A stretch of DNA of 64,000 nt from Desulfovibrio sp. JC010 (GTDB lineage Bacteria > Desulfobacterota > Desulfovibrionia > Desulfovibrionales > Desulfovibrionaceae), in the NCBI RefSeq assembly GCF_010470675.1, contig NZ_VOIQ01000002.1, positions 62,001-126,000 on the forward strand, read 5' to 3'. A program made the translations under genes and the position numbers. Below are positions 16,861 through 25,448 of the stretch, one piece after another. Under the pieces are notes generated by a model. That model saw nothing but the letters and a program-made list of their open reading frames with translations, was not told the origin of the DNA and searched no databases. Within the stretch, counting starts at the first letter, position 1, and the number at the start of each line of letters is the position of its first letter.

Positions 16861-16913
16861 AGCACGGCTACCCCATAGACATGCAAGGTCAGGCTGTGCG
16901 ATACTTCGGCATT

Positions 16914-17456
16914 ATGACCCAAAAGCCTGTGCAGATACCCCGCATTCTGACCTGCCTGTCACTTTTCCTGCTGCTGTTTTCAATCAGCGGCTGCTCATTT
17001 TTTTACCAGCCCATTGAGCAGGCTCAGGAATACACCCGCCATCATGAATATGACGCGGCTGTGGACAAGCTCAGCGACATCATCGATTCAGATTATTCCG
17101 AAGAAGAAAAAGCGCACGCATTCATGCTCCGAGGGCAGGCTTATACATCACTGAAAGAATACCGCTACGCCTACCGGGATCTGCAGGTGGCCTGGAAACT
17201 TGCCTGCCATATCTATCAGGTCTCACCGCCTGCAGAGCCTGTAACCGCAGCTGAAGAACCGCAAGCACCGCCCGCAGAAAACGGCACGCAGCAATCCCCC
17301 GCCCCGGCTCCCTTTGTCCCTGCACGGGCCTGTATTGAGCAGTTGCCCCGGCTGATTGATGAGCTGAAACCCTTCACCAGCGAATTCGGGGCCATCATGG
17401 CTACGCAGGAAGCTTCAGCCATTGTGAAGGAGATGTTTCCGGATATGCCCAGATAA
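16914..17456 (+). CDS. TPR-like lipoprotein
   Basis: A 180-residue predicted lipoprotein. The start at 16914 gives a normal signal peptide ending in FSISGCSFF (lipobox SISGC). Residues about 45-105 look like two TPR-like helix pairs (YDAAVDKLSDIIDSD and HAFMLRGQAYTSLKEYRYAY), followed by a Pro/Ala-rich linker and a C-terminal helical part. No specific function can be assigned; similar lipoproteins act in envelope assembly complexes. An intergenic repeat begins right after the stop. Confidence 0.78.
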   Translation: MTQKPVQIPRILTCLSLFLLLFSISGCSFFYQPIEQAQEYTRHHEYDAAVDKLSDIIDSDYSEEEKAHAFMLRGQAYTSLKEYRYAYRDLQVAWKLACHIYQVSPPAEPVTAAEEPQAPPAENGTQQSPAPAPFVPARACIEQLPRLIDELKPFTSEFGAIMATQEASAIVKEMFPDMPR

Positions 17457-17460
17457 AGGC

Positions 17461-17570
17461 AGATTTGCTGCGCTTCGCGCTTTTTGATGAATTGATTTCG
17501 CCTCCGGCGGCTTAAAACCTTTTTGAAAAAGGTTTTAAGAATTCCCAAAACTTTTAGTTGGACTTCGCCA
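17461..17570 (+). repeat. Dispersed intergenic hairpin repeat, copy A
   Basis: Element order is GCGCTTCGCGCTTTTTGATG, CCTCCGGCGGC, the palindrome AACCTTTTTGAAAAAGGTT, then CCCAAAACTTTTAGT. The same order occurs at five other places in the window. It lies directly 3' of the lipoprotein gene. Confidence 0.85.
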
Positions 17571-17598
17571 TCTTGTCTGCTTAATCCGCATAAATTAA

Positions 17599-17630
17599 AA
17601 AATCCCCAATCTCAGTGAGATTGGGGATTT
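17599..17630 (-). terminator. Terminator of ssb
   Basis: AAATCCCCAATCTC and GAGATTGGGGATTT form a 14-base perfect stem with a short loop; the minus strand continues with a T run. Confidence 0.9.
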
Positions 17631-17653
17631 GATTTTGCAATTTCAAAACCTGC

Positions 17654-18217
17654 TTAGAACGGGACTTCGTCCATTCCGCTGGCTTCGGAAGGAAATGCGG
17701 GACCGAGGTCCTCTTCTTCCTGAAAACCGCCGCCCTGCTGTTGCTGCTGGGGCTGCTGGTTGTTGTACTGTTGCTGCTGGGGCTGGCCCTGATAGCCGCC
17801 ACCCTGCTGCTGGTTGTTGTACTGGCCGCCGCCCTGCTGCTGGTATCCACCCTGCTGCTGGCCCTGATAGCCGCCGTCCTGTCTGCTGTCGAGACCCTGA
17901 ACGTTGTTGGCGACGATTTCAGTGGTGTAGCGGTCCTGACCGTTCTGGTCCTGCCACTTGCGGGTCTGGAGCTTGCCTTCAACCATGACCAGACGGCCCT
18001 TGGAGAGATATTTACCTACGAATTCGGCAGTGTGTCTCCAAGCGGTGACGCGGTGCCATTCGGTTTTATCAACCTTCTGTCCGGTATTGCGGTCCTTGTA
18101 ACCTTCATCAGTCGCAACCGAAAAGTTGACAAATGCCTGACCGGATGTGGTGTATGAAAGTTTCGGGTCCTGCCCGATACGTCCTATCAATATAACTTTG
18201 TTCATGCTTCCAGCCAT
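17654..18217 (-). CDS. ssb: Single-stranded DNA-binding protein
   Basis: A 187-residue SSB. The OB fold covers about residues 5-110 (NKVILIGRIGQDPKL, FSVATDEGY, TEWHRVTAW, GRLVMVEGKLQTRKW), then a Gln/Gly-rich disordered linker with repeats of the QQQGGGYQ type, and the acidic C-terminal tip MDEVPF that recruits repair and replication partners. The linker is coded by CAG-type triplets, which makes the DNA repetitive at 17735-17880. It is downstream of a short unknown gene with a 12-base gap, so the two are probably co-transcribed. Confidence 0.97.
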   Translation of the reverse strand: MAGSMNKVILIGRIGQDPKLSYTTSGQAFVNFSVATDEGYKDRNTGQKVDKTEWHRVTAWRHTAEFVGKYLSKGRLVMVEGKLQTRKWQDQNGQDRYTTEIVANNVQGLDSRQDGGYQGQQQGGYQQQGGGQYNNQQQGGGYQGQPQQQQYNNQQPQQQQQGGGFQEEEDLGPAFPSEASGMDEVPF

Positions 18218-18229
18218 TTAGGCCCCCAT

Positions 18230-18583
18230 TTATCTGAATTTTCTTTTGGATGCTATTTTTTCCGCTACGCTCAGCTCGTCTTCAAGATCATAACTGATAG
18301 TATTGGCTTCCGAAGCTTTCCAATCGCCAAGGGCTTTTTCCATGCGCAGTTTGAGATCAAACGCCTTACGGATGGAATCAGCCATGGCCTCGGCTTTTTC
18401 ATCGGGAATCATGCCCAGTTCCAGCCTGTCCTTAAGGTCCTCGACTAACTCGACAACTCCGTGCGGACGGCCTTCCACGTGGGGTTCTTCCCATGCGGTT
18501 TCAACCAGATAAGGCCACTTTTTCTCAACTTCGGCCTCATCATACGTGCGGGCCATGACCCTGATCTGAAGAACATTTCCCAT
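18230..18583 (-). CDS. Conserved hypothetical protein upstream of ssb
   Basis: A 117-residue soluble protein of unknown function. It starts with a beta strand (NVLQIRVMARTYDE), followed by charged helices, including a segment ending in a basic tail (VAEKIASKRKFR). There is no signal peptide or membrane segment. The 12-base distance to ssb suggests a bicistronic unit, so a DNA-related role is possible but unproven. Confidence 0.72.
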   Translation of the reverse strand: MGNVLQIRVMARTYDEAEVEKKWPYLVETAWEEPHVEGRPHGVVELVEDLKDRLELGMIPDEKAEAMADSIRKAFDLKLRMEKALGDWKASEANTISYDLEDELSVAEKIASKRKFR

Positions 18584-18655
18584 GCGAAAATCCTTTATTA
18601 ATACGGAAAAAAAGAGTCCGTCAATGGCTACATTTTAAAAGGGCGAAAGAACTTG

Positions 18656-19306
18656 TTAGTCAACCTCTTCCCATTCGCTCTGAACGCGGTTCACAACTTC
18701 CTGAATCTGCTTGAGCTGGTCAGCCGGGCAGATACCGATCAGAGGCTGTGCTGCGTCAACGTTATCACCGTTATGAAAATAAACGGAATAAATGAGACCC
18801 TCAGGACCGCTGTAGTTAAGCGGGGTTTCCCTCTTCATGCGGGAAACTATGAACAGGTCCATACCTTCGGTAACCTTAACGGAACGCTCGCCGGAGCCTT
18901 TAATCTTGGCATCAACTTCAGGGGTGAAGTAGTACTTCGCTTTTTCCGGGGCATTGAACAGGAAAAGTGCTTTCTTGAGAATCAGCTGGATAACCTCTTC
19001 CTTGGAAAGGAAATGGCGGATTTTGATCAGCACTTCGCCGGCTTCCACAAAACGGCCTTCGAGATCTTCACGAATGGAAACAATCTCGCCCTTTTCAGGA
19101 GCGGTAATGTTCTTGGTGTTGCGCTCGCGGGTGAGCTTTGCCAACACGGTTCCGGGTTTTTCCTTCCATTCGCCGGAAGGTCCGTTCACTTTATCACCCA
19201 CTTTCAGTCCGGTAAATTCCACAGATCCGGTATGGGGTACGGATATTTCGATTTCCTCGTAAGGAGAAGCCTTGATCTCTTCAAGCAGTTCTTTAATATT
19301 CAGCAT
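18656..19306 (-). CDS. Biotin/lipoyl-attachment-like protein without a canonical biotinyl lysine
   Basis: A 216-residue protein. Residues about 20-98 resemble a biotinyl/lipoyl barrel (VPHTGSVEFTGLKVGDKVNG ... ITAPEKGEIVSIREDLEGRF VEAGEVLIKI). Where carrier proteins have the AMKM loop ahead of the (I)xAP strand, this one reads RERNTKNITAP, so the usual modified lysine is displaced or absent. The C-terminal part has a second barrel-like stretch (NYSGPEGLIYSVYFHNGDNVDAAQPLIGI). Its gene precedes no carboxylase on the same strand but lies downstream of the carboxyltransferase and biotin-carboxylase-like genes in the same direction. It could be their carrier, or a structural relative. Confidence 0.7.
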   Translation of the reverse strand: MLNIKELLEEIKASPYEEIEISVPHTGSVEFTGLKVGDKVNGPSGEWKEKPGTVLAKLTRERNTKNITAPEKGEIVSIREDLEGRFVEAGEVLIKIRHFLSKEEVIQLILKKALFLFNAPEKAKYYFTPEVDAKIKGSGERSVKVTEGMDLFIVSRMKRETPLNYSGPEGLIYSVYFHNGDNVDAAQPLIGICPADQLKQIQEVVNRVQSEWEEVD

Positions 19307-19543
19307 TATATTAACCTCTGGATTATTTTCACTTATATTTCACCATCATGGGCGAAGATCAATTTCTTACATTAAAAACCGAAGCCTTTGAATCCGGCAT
19401 CCGGTCCGGGCAATTTGCAAATATTATCAGGCAAAGTCAACCTGAAGAAACACTCCCTAACACAGAAAAGTAAATACGATAAGCACCTACACAAACGTAG
19501 GTAAGTCTAACTCAACGCACACTTCACCAGATAAGGCGGCAAA
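19307..19543. other. Intergenic stretch with a possible 41-codon frame
   Basis: The 329 bases between the biotin-attachment-like gene and the carboxyltransferase gene hold a plus-strand ATG frame at 19348-19473 (begins MGEDQFLTLK) with no ribosome-binding site, and a small CCTAC/GTAGG hairpin (19486-19501), followed by repeat copy B. The frame is probably not a gene. Confidence 0.3.
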
Positions 19544-19635
19544 GCCCTACTAAAAAGTTTTGGGATTCTTAAACCCTTTTCCCAAAAGGGTTTAAGCCCC
19601 CGGAGGGACCGCCGGTAGGCTTGACGAAGGCATTC
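19544..19635 (-). repeat. Dispersed intergenic hairpin repeat, copy B
   Basis: On the minus strand the order is CTTCG, ACCGGCGGTCCCTCCGG, AAACCCTTTTGGGAAAAGG, CCCAAAACTTTTTAGTAGGG. It directly follows the stop of the carboxyltransferase gene. Confidence 0.85.
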
Positions 19636-21888
19636 TTATCTATAATATAAATTCCTGCCGCCCATGGTCATGAATGCCTCTGCTATATTGCGCCCCATTT
19701 CGCGACGATCCCAGATACCCTGAATATGCCCGCGAGCAAGGGCGTTCCACGCATTGTGGTAATCAGGCGGTATGGGAATCCCGGTGGTCTCGGTGATAAC
19801 CCGCGGTCCGGCAAAACCGATCTTTGAAGACCTGATTCCGAACTGGTAGGGGGAACAGCCCAGAAAACTGGCCACCGAACCACCATAGGAATTGGTATCG
19901 TAAATAACCAGATAAAGCCCCCCGGCATCCACATAACGGCGCAGGGCCATGGTGCAGCGCGGCATCTGGAGCACCCCGTTGGTACCTTCCTGAATGCGGA
20001 TTCCGGCTGTCCCATGGGCATAAAAAACCAGCGGCAGCTGCTTGCGCTGGGCCCTTTCCGCTGCCCGAATAATTTTCTCACCTTCGGCAGCACCTACGGA
20101 ACCACCCCGGAACGGTGCCGCAAGGCAGATAACTACCGCATTTATGCCGTCCATGCGGGTCTCAAAGGTAATACAAGATGAGCGCAACCCGGTCTTTTTG
20201 CGGGCCTCATCCAGCTTAAGGTCAAATCCTTCGTAGTTCAGCGGATTAGCGGATTCTATTCCTGAGTTAAACTCAAAACCTTCGGCATAATTGAAAATAT
20301 TATACAGATACCACTGATATTCCATGGAAAAATGGTGTCCGCAATTGCTGCAGACCCCGGCGAAATCCCCGAAAAGATCCGGTGCCCAAAGATCAAGACA
20401 ACCCTCGGCAGCGGAATTGGGGCAACTGAAAGTGCGGTCTTCCCGGCACTTGGGACTGCTGTACTTCCAGCGTCCTTCCTCAAAACAGGGCGACTGGTCC
20501 GAGGTGGACAAACAGAGCAGCTTATCCCGTACATCGCTGGAAATTTTAGCAGTTGTACCATTCCCGGACTGCCCTTTCTTCAGCAGCCGGGAGGTGCGTT
20601 CCTTGACCAGATGGGCCTCGGCCTGAATCTCTTCCATACCCTGCTTGGCTGCACGAACGGTCCGCCCCACCATATTGTAGACGAACAAGGATTTGGTGGC
20701 CCAGGCCATCCCCTGCACAGCCGCTCCCATCTTCAGGAACACGGAACGCTGATCCATGTAGGCGGAAGTTGAGAGACGGCGGAATTTTTCATAACGCTTT
20801 TCCACCAGCCGCGCACGGGCACTGGAGCTCAAGGCCCAGCGCATGAAAACATCCTCGCCATCTTCCGGCCCTTTCTGTTTGAGAGCCATGGCCCGGAACA
20901 ACTTAAGCCCCTTTACGGAAATGCAGACCTCGTTGGTGGCCCGGATAACCTCGGAACGCAGATTTCGGAAAAAATCATAGCTGGCAATTTTGGCTCCAAG
21001 ATGCGGCTCCTGAATAACCCGGTCAATATAGCCCATGTCGAGGTTCTCTTCAGCGGTAATGCCGAGTTTGCGGGCGCAGCCGGCGATCAGGGAATCATCA
21101 ACTCTTTTGCCGTCGCGGAGATTGGCCTCAATTGCCGCCGCGCCTTCCGGTGAGATGACCGAGTAGTAGCCGTGAGAAAGCATGAGCCTGCGGTCGGCAA
21201 GGCCGATGGCCTCGGCACCGCCGGACCCGCCTTCAGAAATAACAGAGATAATGGGCACATCAATCCTGCCCATCTCATAAATATTCTTGGCAATCTGCTG
21301 CGCCGCACCGGGGTAATCCTCAATGGGATAGGAACCGGGGGTAAAAATATAAGTGTGGATGGGAATTCCTTCTGCCTGCGCAACCTTCATGTAGTGCAAC
21401 GCCTTGGCATTTCCCCACGGCTTGACTGAGCCGCCGTTGCGAAACTCCTGCCCGTGCCCTTTCTCCTGCCCGATAACCATGACCGGCTGGTGGACAACCT
21501 TCTGCCCTACCCTGCGGGTGATGTAGGCTTGAGCAATGAGCATGGAAGGATCGATACTGAACTCGCCCAGCCCCCCCAGTTCGGTGTAGTTGTCGTAAAC
21601 ATTTTCCAGAATATCGGTCAGGCAGATACGCTGCGGATGACGCACAATGCGCACCCGGTCCATGGCGGTCAGCTCTTTTTCCAGTTTGGATTCAAGAAAA
21701 GAAAAAAGATCCTCAAGACGGGCCAGCCTGCTCAGGGAATCTTTAGTGGAAATGGTCCCGCGCAACTCACGAAACTCAGTCAGTTCGGAACTGAGCATGC
21801 TGATATTGGCATTTTCCAGATTCCCGAAAATGTCCTTGATATAGTTGAGCCGCTCCGCAAGAGCGTTGATGCGCTTATCAATATTCAT
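19636..21888 (-). CDS. Fused acetyl-CoA carboxylase carboxyltransferase (AccA-AccD-like)
   Basis: A 750-residue fusion. Residues about 1-340 match the alpha subunit (helical N-terminus, then GQEKGHGQEFRNGG, ALHYMKVAQAEGIPIHTYI, ISVISEGGSGGAEAIGLAD, YSVISPEGAAAI), and about 470-750 match the beta subunit (zinc-finger-like CSNCGHHFSMEY, then VVICLAAPFRGGSVGAAEGE, LPLVFYAHGTAGIRIQEGT, GFAGPRVITETTG). It transfers CO2 from carboxybiotin to acetyl-CoA. The start at 21888 lies one base after the stop of the biotin-carboxylase-like gene. The order alpha then beta in one chain is the reverse of the order in many organisms. A propionyl-CoA or other acyl substrate cannot be excluded. Confidence 0.88.
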   Translation of the reverse strand: MNIDKRINALAERLNYIKDIFGNLENANISMLSSELTEFRELRGTISTKDSLSRLARLEDLFSFLESKLEKELTAMDRVRIVRHPQRICLTDILENVYDNYTELGGLGEFSIDPSMLIAQAYITRRVGQKVVHQPVMVIGQEKGHGQEFRNGGSVKPWGNAKALHYMKVAQAEGIPIHTYIFTPGSYPIEDYPGAAQQIAKNIYEMGRIDVPIISVISEGGSGGAEAIGLADRRLMLSHGYYSVISPEGAAAIEANLRDGKRVDDSLIAGCARKLGITAEENLDMGYIDRVIQEPHLGAKIASYDFFRNLRSEVIRATNEVCISVKGLKLFRAMALKQKGPEDGEDVFMRWALSSSARARLVEKRYEKFRRLSTSAYMDQRSVFLKMGAAVQGMAWATKSLFVYNMVGRTVRAAKQGMEEIQAEAHLVKERTSRLLKKGQSGNGTTAKISSDVRDKLLCLSTSDQSPCFEEGRWKYSSPKCREDRTFSCPNSAAEGCLDLWAPDLFGDFAGVCSNCGHHFSMEYQWYLYNIFNYAEGFEFNSGIESANPLNYEGFDLKLDEARKKTGLRSSCITFETRMDGINAVVICLAAPFRGGSVGAAEGEKIIRAAERAQRKQLPLVFYAHGTAGIRIQEGTNGVLQMPRCTMALRRYVDAGGLYLVIYDTNSYGGSVASFLGCSPYQFGIRSSKIGFAGPRVITETTGIPIPPDYHNAWNALARGHIQGIWDRREMGRNIAEAFMTMGGRNLYYR

Positions 21889-21889
21889 A

Positions 21890-23308
21890 CTAAAATTCCA
21901 GCAGACCGGAAGTCTTATCAATCAGATAGGAAATATTGGACTCAAGCTTCCTGCCCGCACGGTCCTGCCCCTGCAATACCAGTCCGTTCAAAAATTCCAC
22001 ACCGCGCTGTTTAGCCTCTGTCAGATTGCCCCCGCGCACAATTGCCAGCGCAAGGTTGGGATCAAATTCTGTAGGGATCTCATAAGACCGGTCAGTGGGA
22101 ACCTGTGTGTAAACTTCCAGCCAGCTCTGGTCCTGCCAGCCGAAGTCTTCAATTTTGCCCACCCACGGAGCAAAATCATTATCCGGATTCTCGGCAATAA
22201 TGCGGTACTCGATAGCGACACCGGACAGCTCAACATCGCTCTGATTATAATTGATGGCATCGCCGAGTCCAAGACGGACCTGCTCACGCACGATGTTCAC
22301 GTTTCGCTCATCCTTGATGGCTGAGATGGCCGCAGAAACCCCGTTTTCAACCTGAATACGGGTGTTGACCTCCATGAGGAACGGCTCCCCGCGAGGGGTG
22401 ACTATCCATTCCCATGTGCCCACATTATCGTAATTAACAGCCCGGGCCATAGACAGGGAATGTTCGGTAATGCTCTCCAGTACTTCGGAAGCATTGAAAA
22501 TATAATGGATTTCGTCCGGCGCGAAACCGGGCGCAACTTCGATCCGTTTCTGGTTTCCGCTGCTTTGCACCGAACAATTGCGGGTACCGAAATGAACATG
22601 CTTTTTACCGCTGCGTTCGCAGACCACCTGAACTTCCAGATGATTGAAGCCGTAGATACGCTGCTCTATGAGCACGCCTTCATCATTGAACTGACGCTTG
22701 GCGTAATTACGGATGCGGCGATAAACAGAACGGAATTCATCAGGATCATTGACTTCTTCAATGCCCATGCCCCCGCCCCCGGCGGAAGCTTTGACCATGA
22801 TAGCCGGGGCTTGGAATCCCTGTTCCCGCTGAAATGCAAAAAGGCTGTCGGCAAGCTCGACAGCCTCAAGTTCATCATAAATAGGACTGTCGGACCCCGG
22901 AACAGTGGGGACGCCCAGACTGCGCGCAAGACGTTTGGTATTAATCTTGTCGCCCAGTTCCTGAATCACCCGCCACGAAGGCCCGATAAAAATAAGCGGT
23001 TTTTCGCGCCTGACCACCCGGCGCGCAAAACGGAAATCCTCAGCAAAAAAACCGTATCCCGGATGAATGGCCGTGGCCCCGCTACGGTCTGCGACACTGA
23101 AAATCTCATTGGCGTCCCGGTATGAGCTGATGCGGAAAAGGCTCTCCTCCCCTCCGTTCTCACGCGCGAAACGCACATGCCCGCTCTCAGAATCCGGCTC
23201 CGTGTATACGCAGACAAAATCCTGATTAAGCTCCAGACAAGCCCTGGCTATCCTGATGGCGATCTCACCCCGGTTGGCGATGAGGACCTTATGTTCACCT
23301 TTGTACAC
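21890..23308 (-). CDS. Biotin carboxylase-like ATP-grasp protein (AccC-like, divergent)
   Basis: A 472-residue protein with the full biotin-carboxylase layout: IANRGEIAIRIARAC at the N-terminus, HPGYGFFAEDFRFAR, the glycine-rich lid KASAGGGGMGIEEV, and EVNTRIQVE, with the arginine of YRIIAENP also kept. The segment that reads CSMQRRHQK in E. coli here reads CSVQSSGNQKR, so the active-site histidine is missing and one residue is inserted. The chain ends near residue 472, so no fused carrier domain is present. It lies one base upstream of the carboxyltransferase fusion and is probably co-translated with it. Activity is expected but should not be taken for granted. Confidence 0.85.
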   Translation of the reverse strand: MYKGEHKVLIANRGEIAIRIARACLELNQDFVCVYTEPDSESGHVRFARENGGEESLFRISSYRDANEIFSVADRSGATAIHPGYGFFAEDFRFARRVVRREKPLIFIGPSWRVIQELGDKINTKRLARSLGVPTVPGSDSPIYDELEAVELADSLFAFQREQGFQAPAIMVKASAGGGGMGIEEVNDPDEFRSVYRRIRNYAKRQFNDEGVLIEQRIYGFNHLEVQVVCERSGKKHVHFGTRNCSVQSSGNQKRIEVAPGFAPDEIHYIFNASEVLESITEHSLSMARAVNYDNVGTWEWIVTPRGEPFLMEVNTRIQVENGVSAAISAIKDERNVNIVREQVRLGLGDAINYNQSDVELSGVAIEYRIIAENPDNDFAPWVGKIEDFGWQDQSWLEVYTQVPTDRSYEIPTEFDPNLALAIVRGGNLTEAKQRGVEFLNGLVLQGQDRAGRKLESNISYLIDKTSGLLEF

Positions 23309-23329
23309 TGCTCAGCACCGGACCAATAA

Positions 23330-23695
23330 TCAGGACGCGCCTTTTTTCTTGCGCAGCTGAATCATCCGCTTCTGGACTTCAAGAACAAGCTTATCAAGCC
23401 GCGCTTCCTGATATTTATCCAGATCAATGTAAACACAGCCCATAAGCCCTTTACCTATGTCGCGCACGATTTTGATATCAAGCCCGGTCAAAAGCTCTTT
23501 TTTGCCAAGGACAAAATCCACCTTGAACTGCTGTTCTACTTCAAAGGTGTCTTTCCCGGCGGAAAAAGCAAGACCGTTAACACTGAAATCCTTCACGCTA
23601 TAAGGGGATTTTTTGCCTTCAATCTTGAGAGCAAGCCCCGGAAGACTTGTCCTGAAAGCACCTCTGGCCGAACTGCTATCGAATGAAATATCCAT
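23330..23695 (-). CDS. PilZ-like domain protein
   Basis: A 121-residue single-domain protein. The ATG at 23695 is preceded by GGAGAG; an upstream frame start adds a tail without a ribosome-binding site. The sequence runs RTSLPGLALKIEGKK, VKDFSVNGLAFSAGKDTF and ends with a basic helix. The DxSxxG motif (DFSVNG) is present; the RxxxR arginines are not clear, so c-di-GMP binding is uncertain. It follows the biotin-carboxylase-like gene upstream by position but precedes motBA in the opposite sense of order: on the minus strand it lies downstream of motAB, which suggests a link with flagellar control. Confidence 0.7.
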   Translation of the reverse strand: MDISFDSSSARGAFRTSLPGLALKIEGKKSPYSVKDFSVNGLAFSAGKDTFEVEQQFKVDFVLGKKELLTGLDIKIVRDIGKGLMGCVYIDLDKYQEARLDKLVLEVQKRMIQLRKKKGAS

Positions 23696-23831
23696 CCTAC
23701 TCTCCAATCGTAAATTCAAATGATTAACGTCGATGCCTCCAAAGCACGACCTTAACATCTCCTTCCTGCAATAAAACCATGTTTATGGCGGAAGTTAAAT
23801 TTTAATTTTCATTTTTTTTATAACCCTGCCC

Positions 23832-24581
23832 TTAAGGACCGGTCATTATCTTATCCAGAACAAATTCAACCCGCCGGTTGCGCTGACGGTTGCGGGGAGA
23901 ATTGTTAGGCACAAGAGGGTCCATCTCCCCAAGTCCTGTTGCCGTAAGTCTGTTCGGCTTAATTCCCAGCTTCATAAGGTAGCGCAGGACATTTACCGCA
24001 CGCAAAGATGAAATTTCCCAGTTGTCCTTCAGCCTGCTTTTGCTGCTGGGCTGGGTATCATCCGTATATCCTTTAATATTGATATACTGGTCCGGATGGC
24101 TGATGAAAAAATTCTTCAGGGCTTTTATTGCTGCCCGCCCTTTTTTACTGAGCTTCACCTGTCCGGAACTGAAAAGCACATCCGAGGGCAGCTTGATAGT
24201 GATCTTGCCGTCCTCGAATTTTGCGCTCATGATCCCTTCCACCCCTTTGGTGGTCTGCAGGTATTTAACATCTTCAAAGACCTTGCGCTGGGCCTTGATG
24301 ATCTGCCTGCGGGTCACAACCTGATTGAGGATGGCCCCGGCCTCCTCACGCGAAACCTTGCTGGTGGCTATCTTCTGCAATTTTCCGCTGATGGATTTAC
24401 TGACCGACTGGAAAGTCATATCAAATTTTTTCGCATCAATCTCGGACATGGAATAAAGCAGGATAAAGAAAACCAGCAGCAGCATGGATAAATCCGCAAA
24501 AGTGGTTATCCACTCATTAGGTTCATCCTCGTCCGCTTCTTCGCCGCCGATCAACGAGCCTTTCAGGAGTTCATCATCCAT
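23832..24581 (-). CDS. motB: Flagellar motor stator protein MotB
   Basis: A 249-residue stator subunit. It has an acidic N-terminal tail, one TM segment with the conserved proton-site aspartate (TTFADLSMLLLVFFILLYSM, Asp near residue 31), a plug/linker region, and a C-terminal OmpA-like peptidoglycan-binding domain (IKGYTDDTQPS, NWEISSLRAVNVLRYL, LTATGLGEMDPLVPN, RQRNRRVEF). It starts three bases after motA ends, so the pair is one operon. Together MotA and MotB form the ion channel that drives flagellar rotation. Confidence 0.95.
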   Translation of the reverse strand: MDDELLKGSLIGGEEADEDEPNEWITTFADLSMLLLVFFILLYSMSEIDAKKFDMTFQSVSKSISGKLQKIATSKVSREEAGAILNQVVTRRQIIKAQRKVFEDVKYLQTTKGVEGIMSAKFEDGKITIKLPSDVLFSSGQVKLSKKGRAAIKALKNFFISHPDQYINIKGYTDDTQPSSKSRLKDNWEISSLRAVNVLRYLMKLGIKPNRLTATGLGEMDPLVPNNSPRNRQRNRRVEFVLDKIMTGP

Positions 24582-24584
24582 GGC

Positions 24585-25337
24585 TTAATCTCCACTTCTG
24601 TCCTTGGGCGCCTGGAATGAAGAAAGCTTCTCATAAACCAGACGGGGGTTGTTGTTCTCAAGGATAGACTTGGCGCCCTCGAAAATGATTTCAAGGTGCA
24701 GCTGTTCCTGCAGGGTTCTGGCTTTGAGCTTGGCACCGATGGGAATAAAAAGCAGGGTCGCCAGCAGGGAACCGTAAAAAGTGGTCAGGATGGCAACAGC
24801 CATGGCCGGACCGATGGACGCAGGGTCCTGCAGGTTTGAAAGCATCTGGACCAGACCGATCAGGGTACCGAGCATCCCGAAAGCGGGAGCCAGCCCGGCA
24901 AGACGTTTGTATACGTCCTGTGCAATCTTGTGGCGTCTTTTCATGGCCGAAATTTCAATCTGCAAAGTGGCGCGGATGAGTTCAGGATCGGCGTTGTCCG
25001 CGATCAGCTGGCAGGATTTACGCAGGACAACGTTTTCGGTCTGTACGTTTTCAAGGGCGATCAAACCTTCACGGCGGCTGATTTCAGCAACCTTGACCAT
25101 GATGTTTACGACTTCGTTTACTTTGACCTTTCTGGAAGAAAAAGCCTTGAATCCGGCCAGCATGGCCTGCAGAACTTCCTCAAAAGGAAAAGCAACGCAT
25201 ATGGATGCCAAAGTCCCGCCGATAACAATCATCATGCCGGGAACGTTGACAAAGACATCAACCGCCCCGCCGATAAAAATCGCTCCCACAACAAGGGAAA
25301 GACCGACCAGCATCCCGATTAAGGTGGAAAAATCCAT
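24585..25337 (-). CDS. motA: Flagellar motor stator protein MotA
   Basis: A 250-residue membrane protein with four TM segments (residues about 5-25, 30-50, 145-170 and 180-205) and a large cytoplasmic loop between TM2 and TM3 that contacts the rotor. The segments VPGMMIVIGGTLASICVAFP and PAFGMLGTLIGLVQML are characteristic of the MotA/TolQ/ExbB superfamily. It is the first gene of the motAB operon; the ATG at 25337 is preceded by AGAGA. The divergent neighbour is the purine nucleoside phosphorylase gene. Confidence 0.95.
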   Translation of the reverse strand: MDFSTLIGMLVGLSLVVGAIFIGGAVDVFVNVPGMMIVIGGTLASICVAFPFEEVLQAMLAGFKAFSSRKVKVNEVVNIMVKVAEISRREGLIALENVQTENVVLRKSCQLIADNADPELIRATLQIEISAMKRRHKIAQDVYKRLAGLAPAFGMLGTLIGLVQMLSNLQDPASIGPAMAVAILTTFYGSLLATLLFIPIGAKLKARTLQEQLHLEIIFEGAKSILENNNPRLVYEKLSSFQAPKDRSGD

Positions 25338-25448
25338 AGAATCCCGTTCTCTTTTGAGTTACTAGTTAAAACGGACGACAGACTTACTGCAGTGCTGTTT
25401 ACAGCCGCATCCATCAAATTAAACCCGAAAATACGAGTAAAACTACCT

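Noticed and set aside
17735-17880. Triplet-rich DNA that resembles a microsatellite
   Set aside because: It is the coding sequence of the Gln/Gly-rich linker of SSB, a normal feature of that protein.
19348-19473. A 41-codon frame in the gap before repeat B
   Set aside because: No ribosome-binding site and no recognisable sequence; kept only as a note on the gap.
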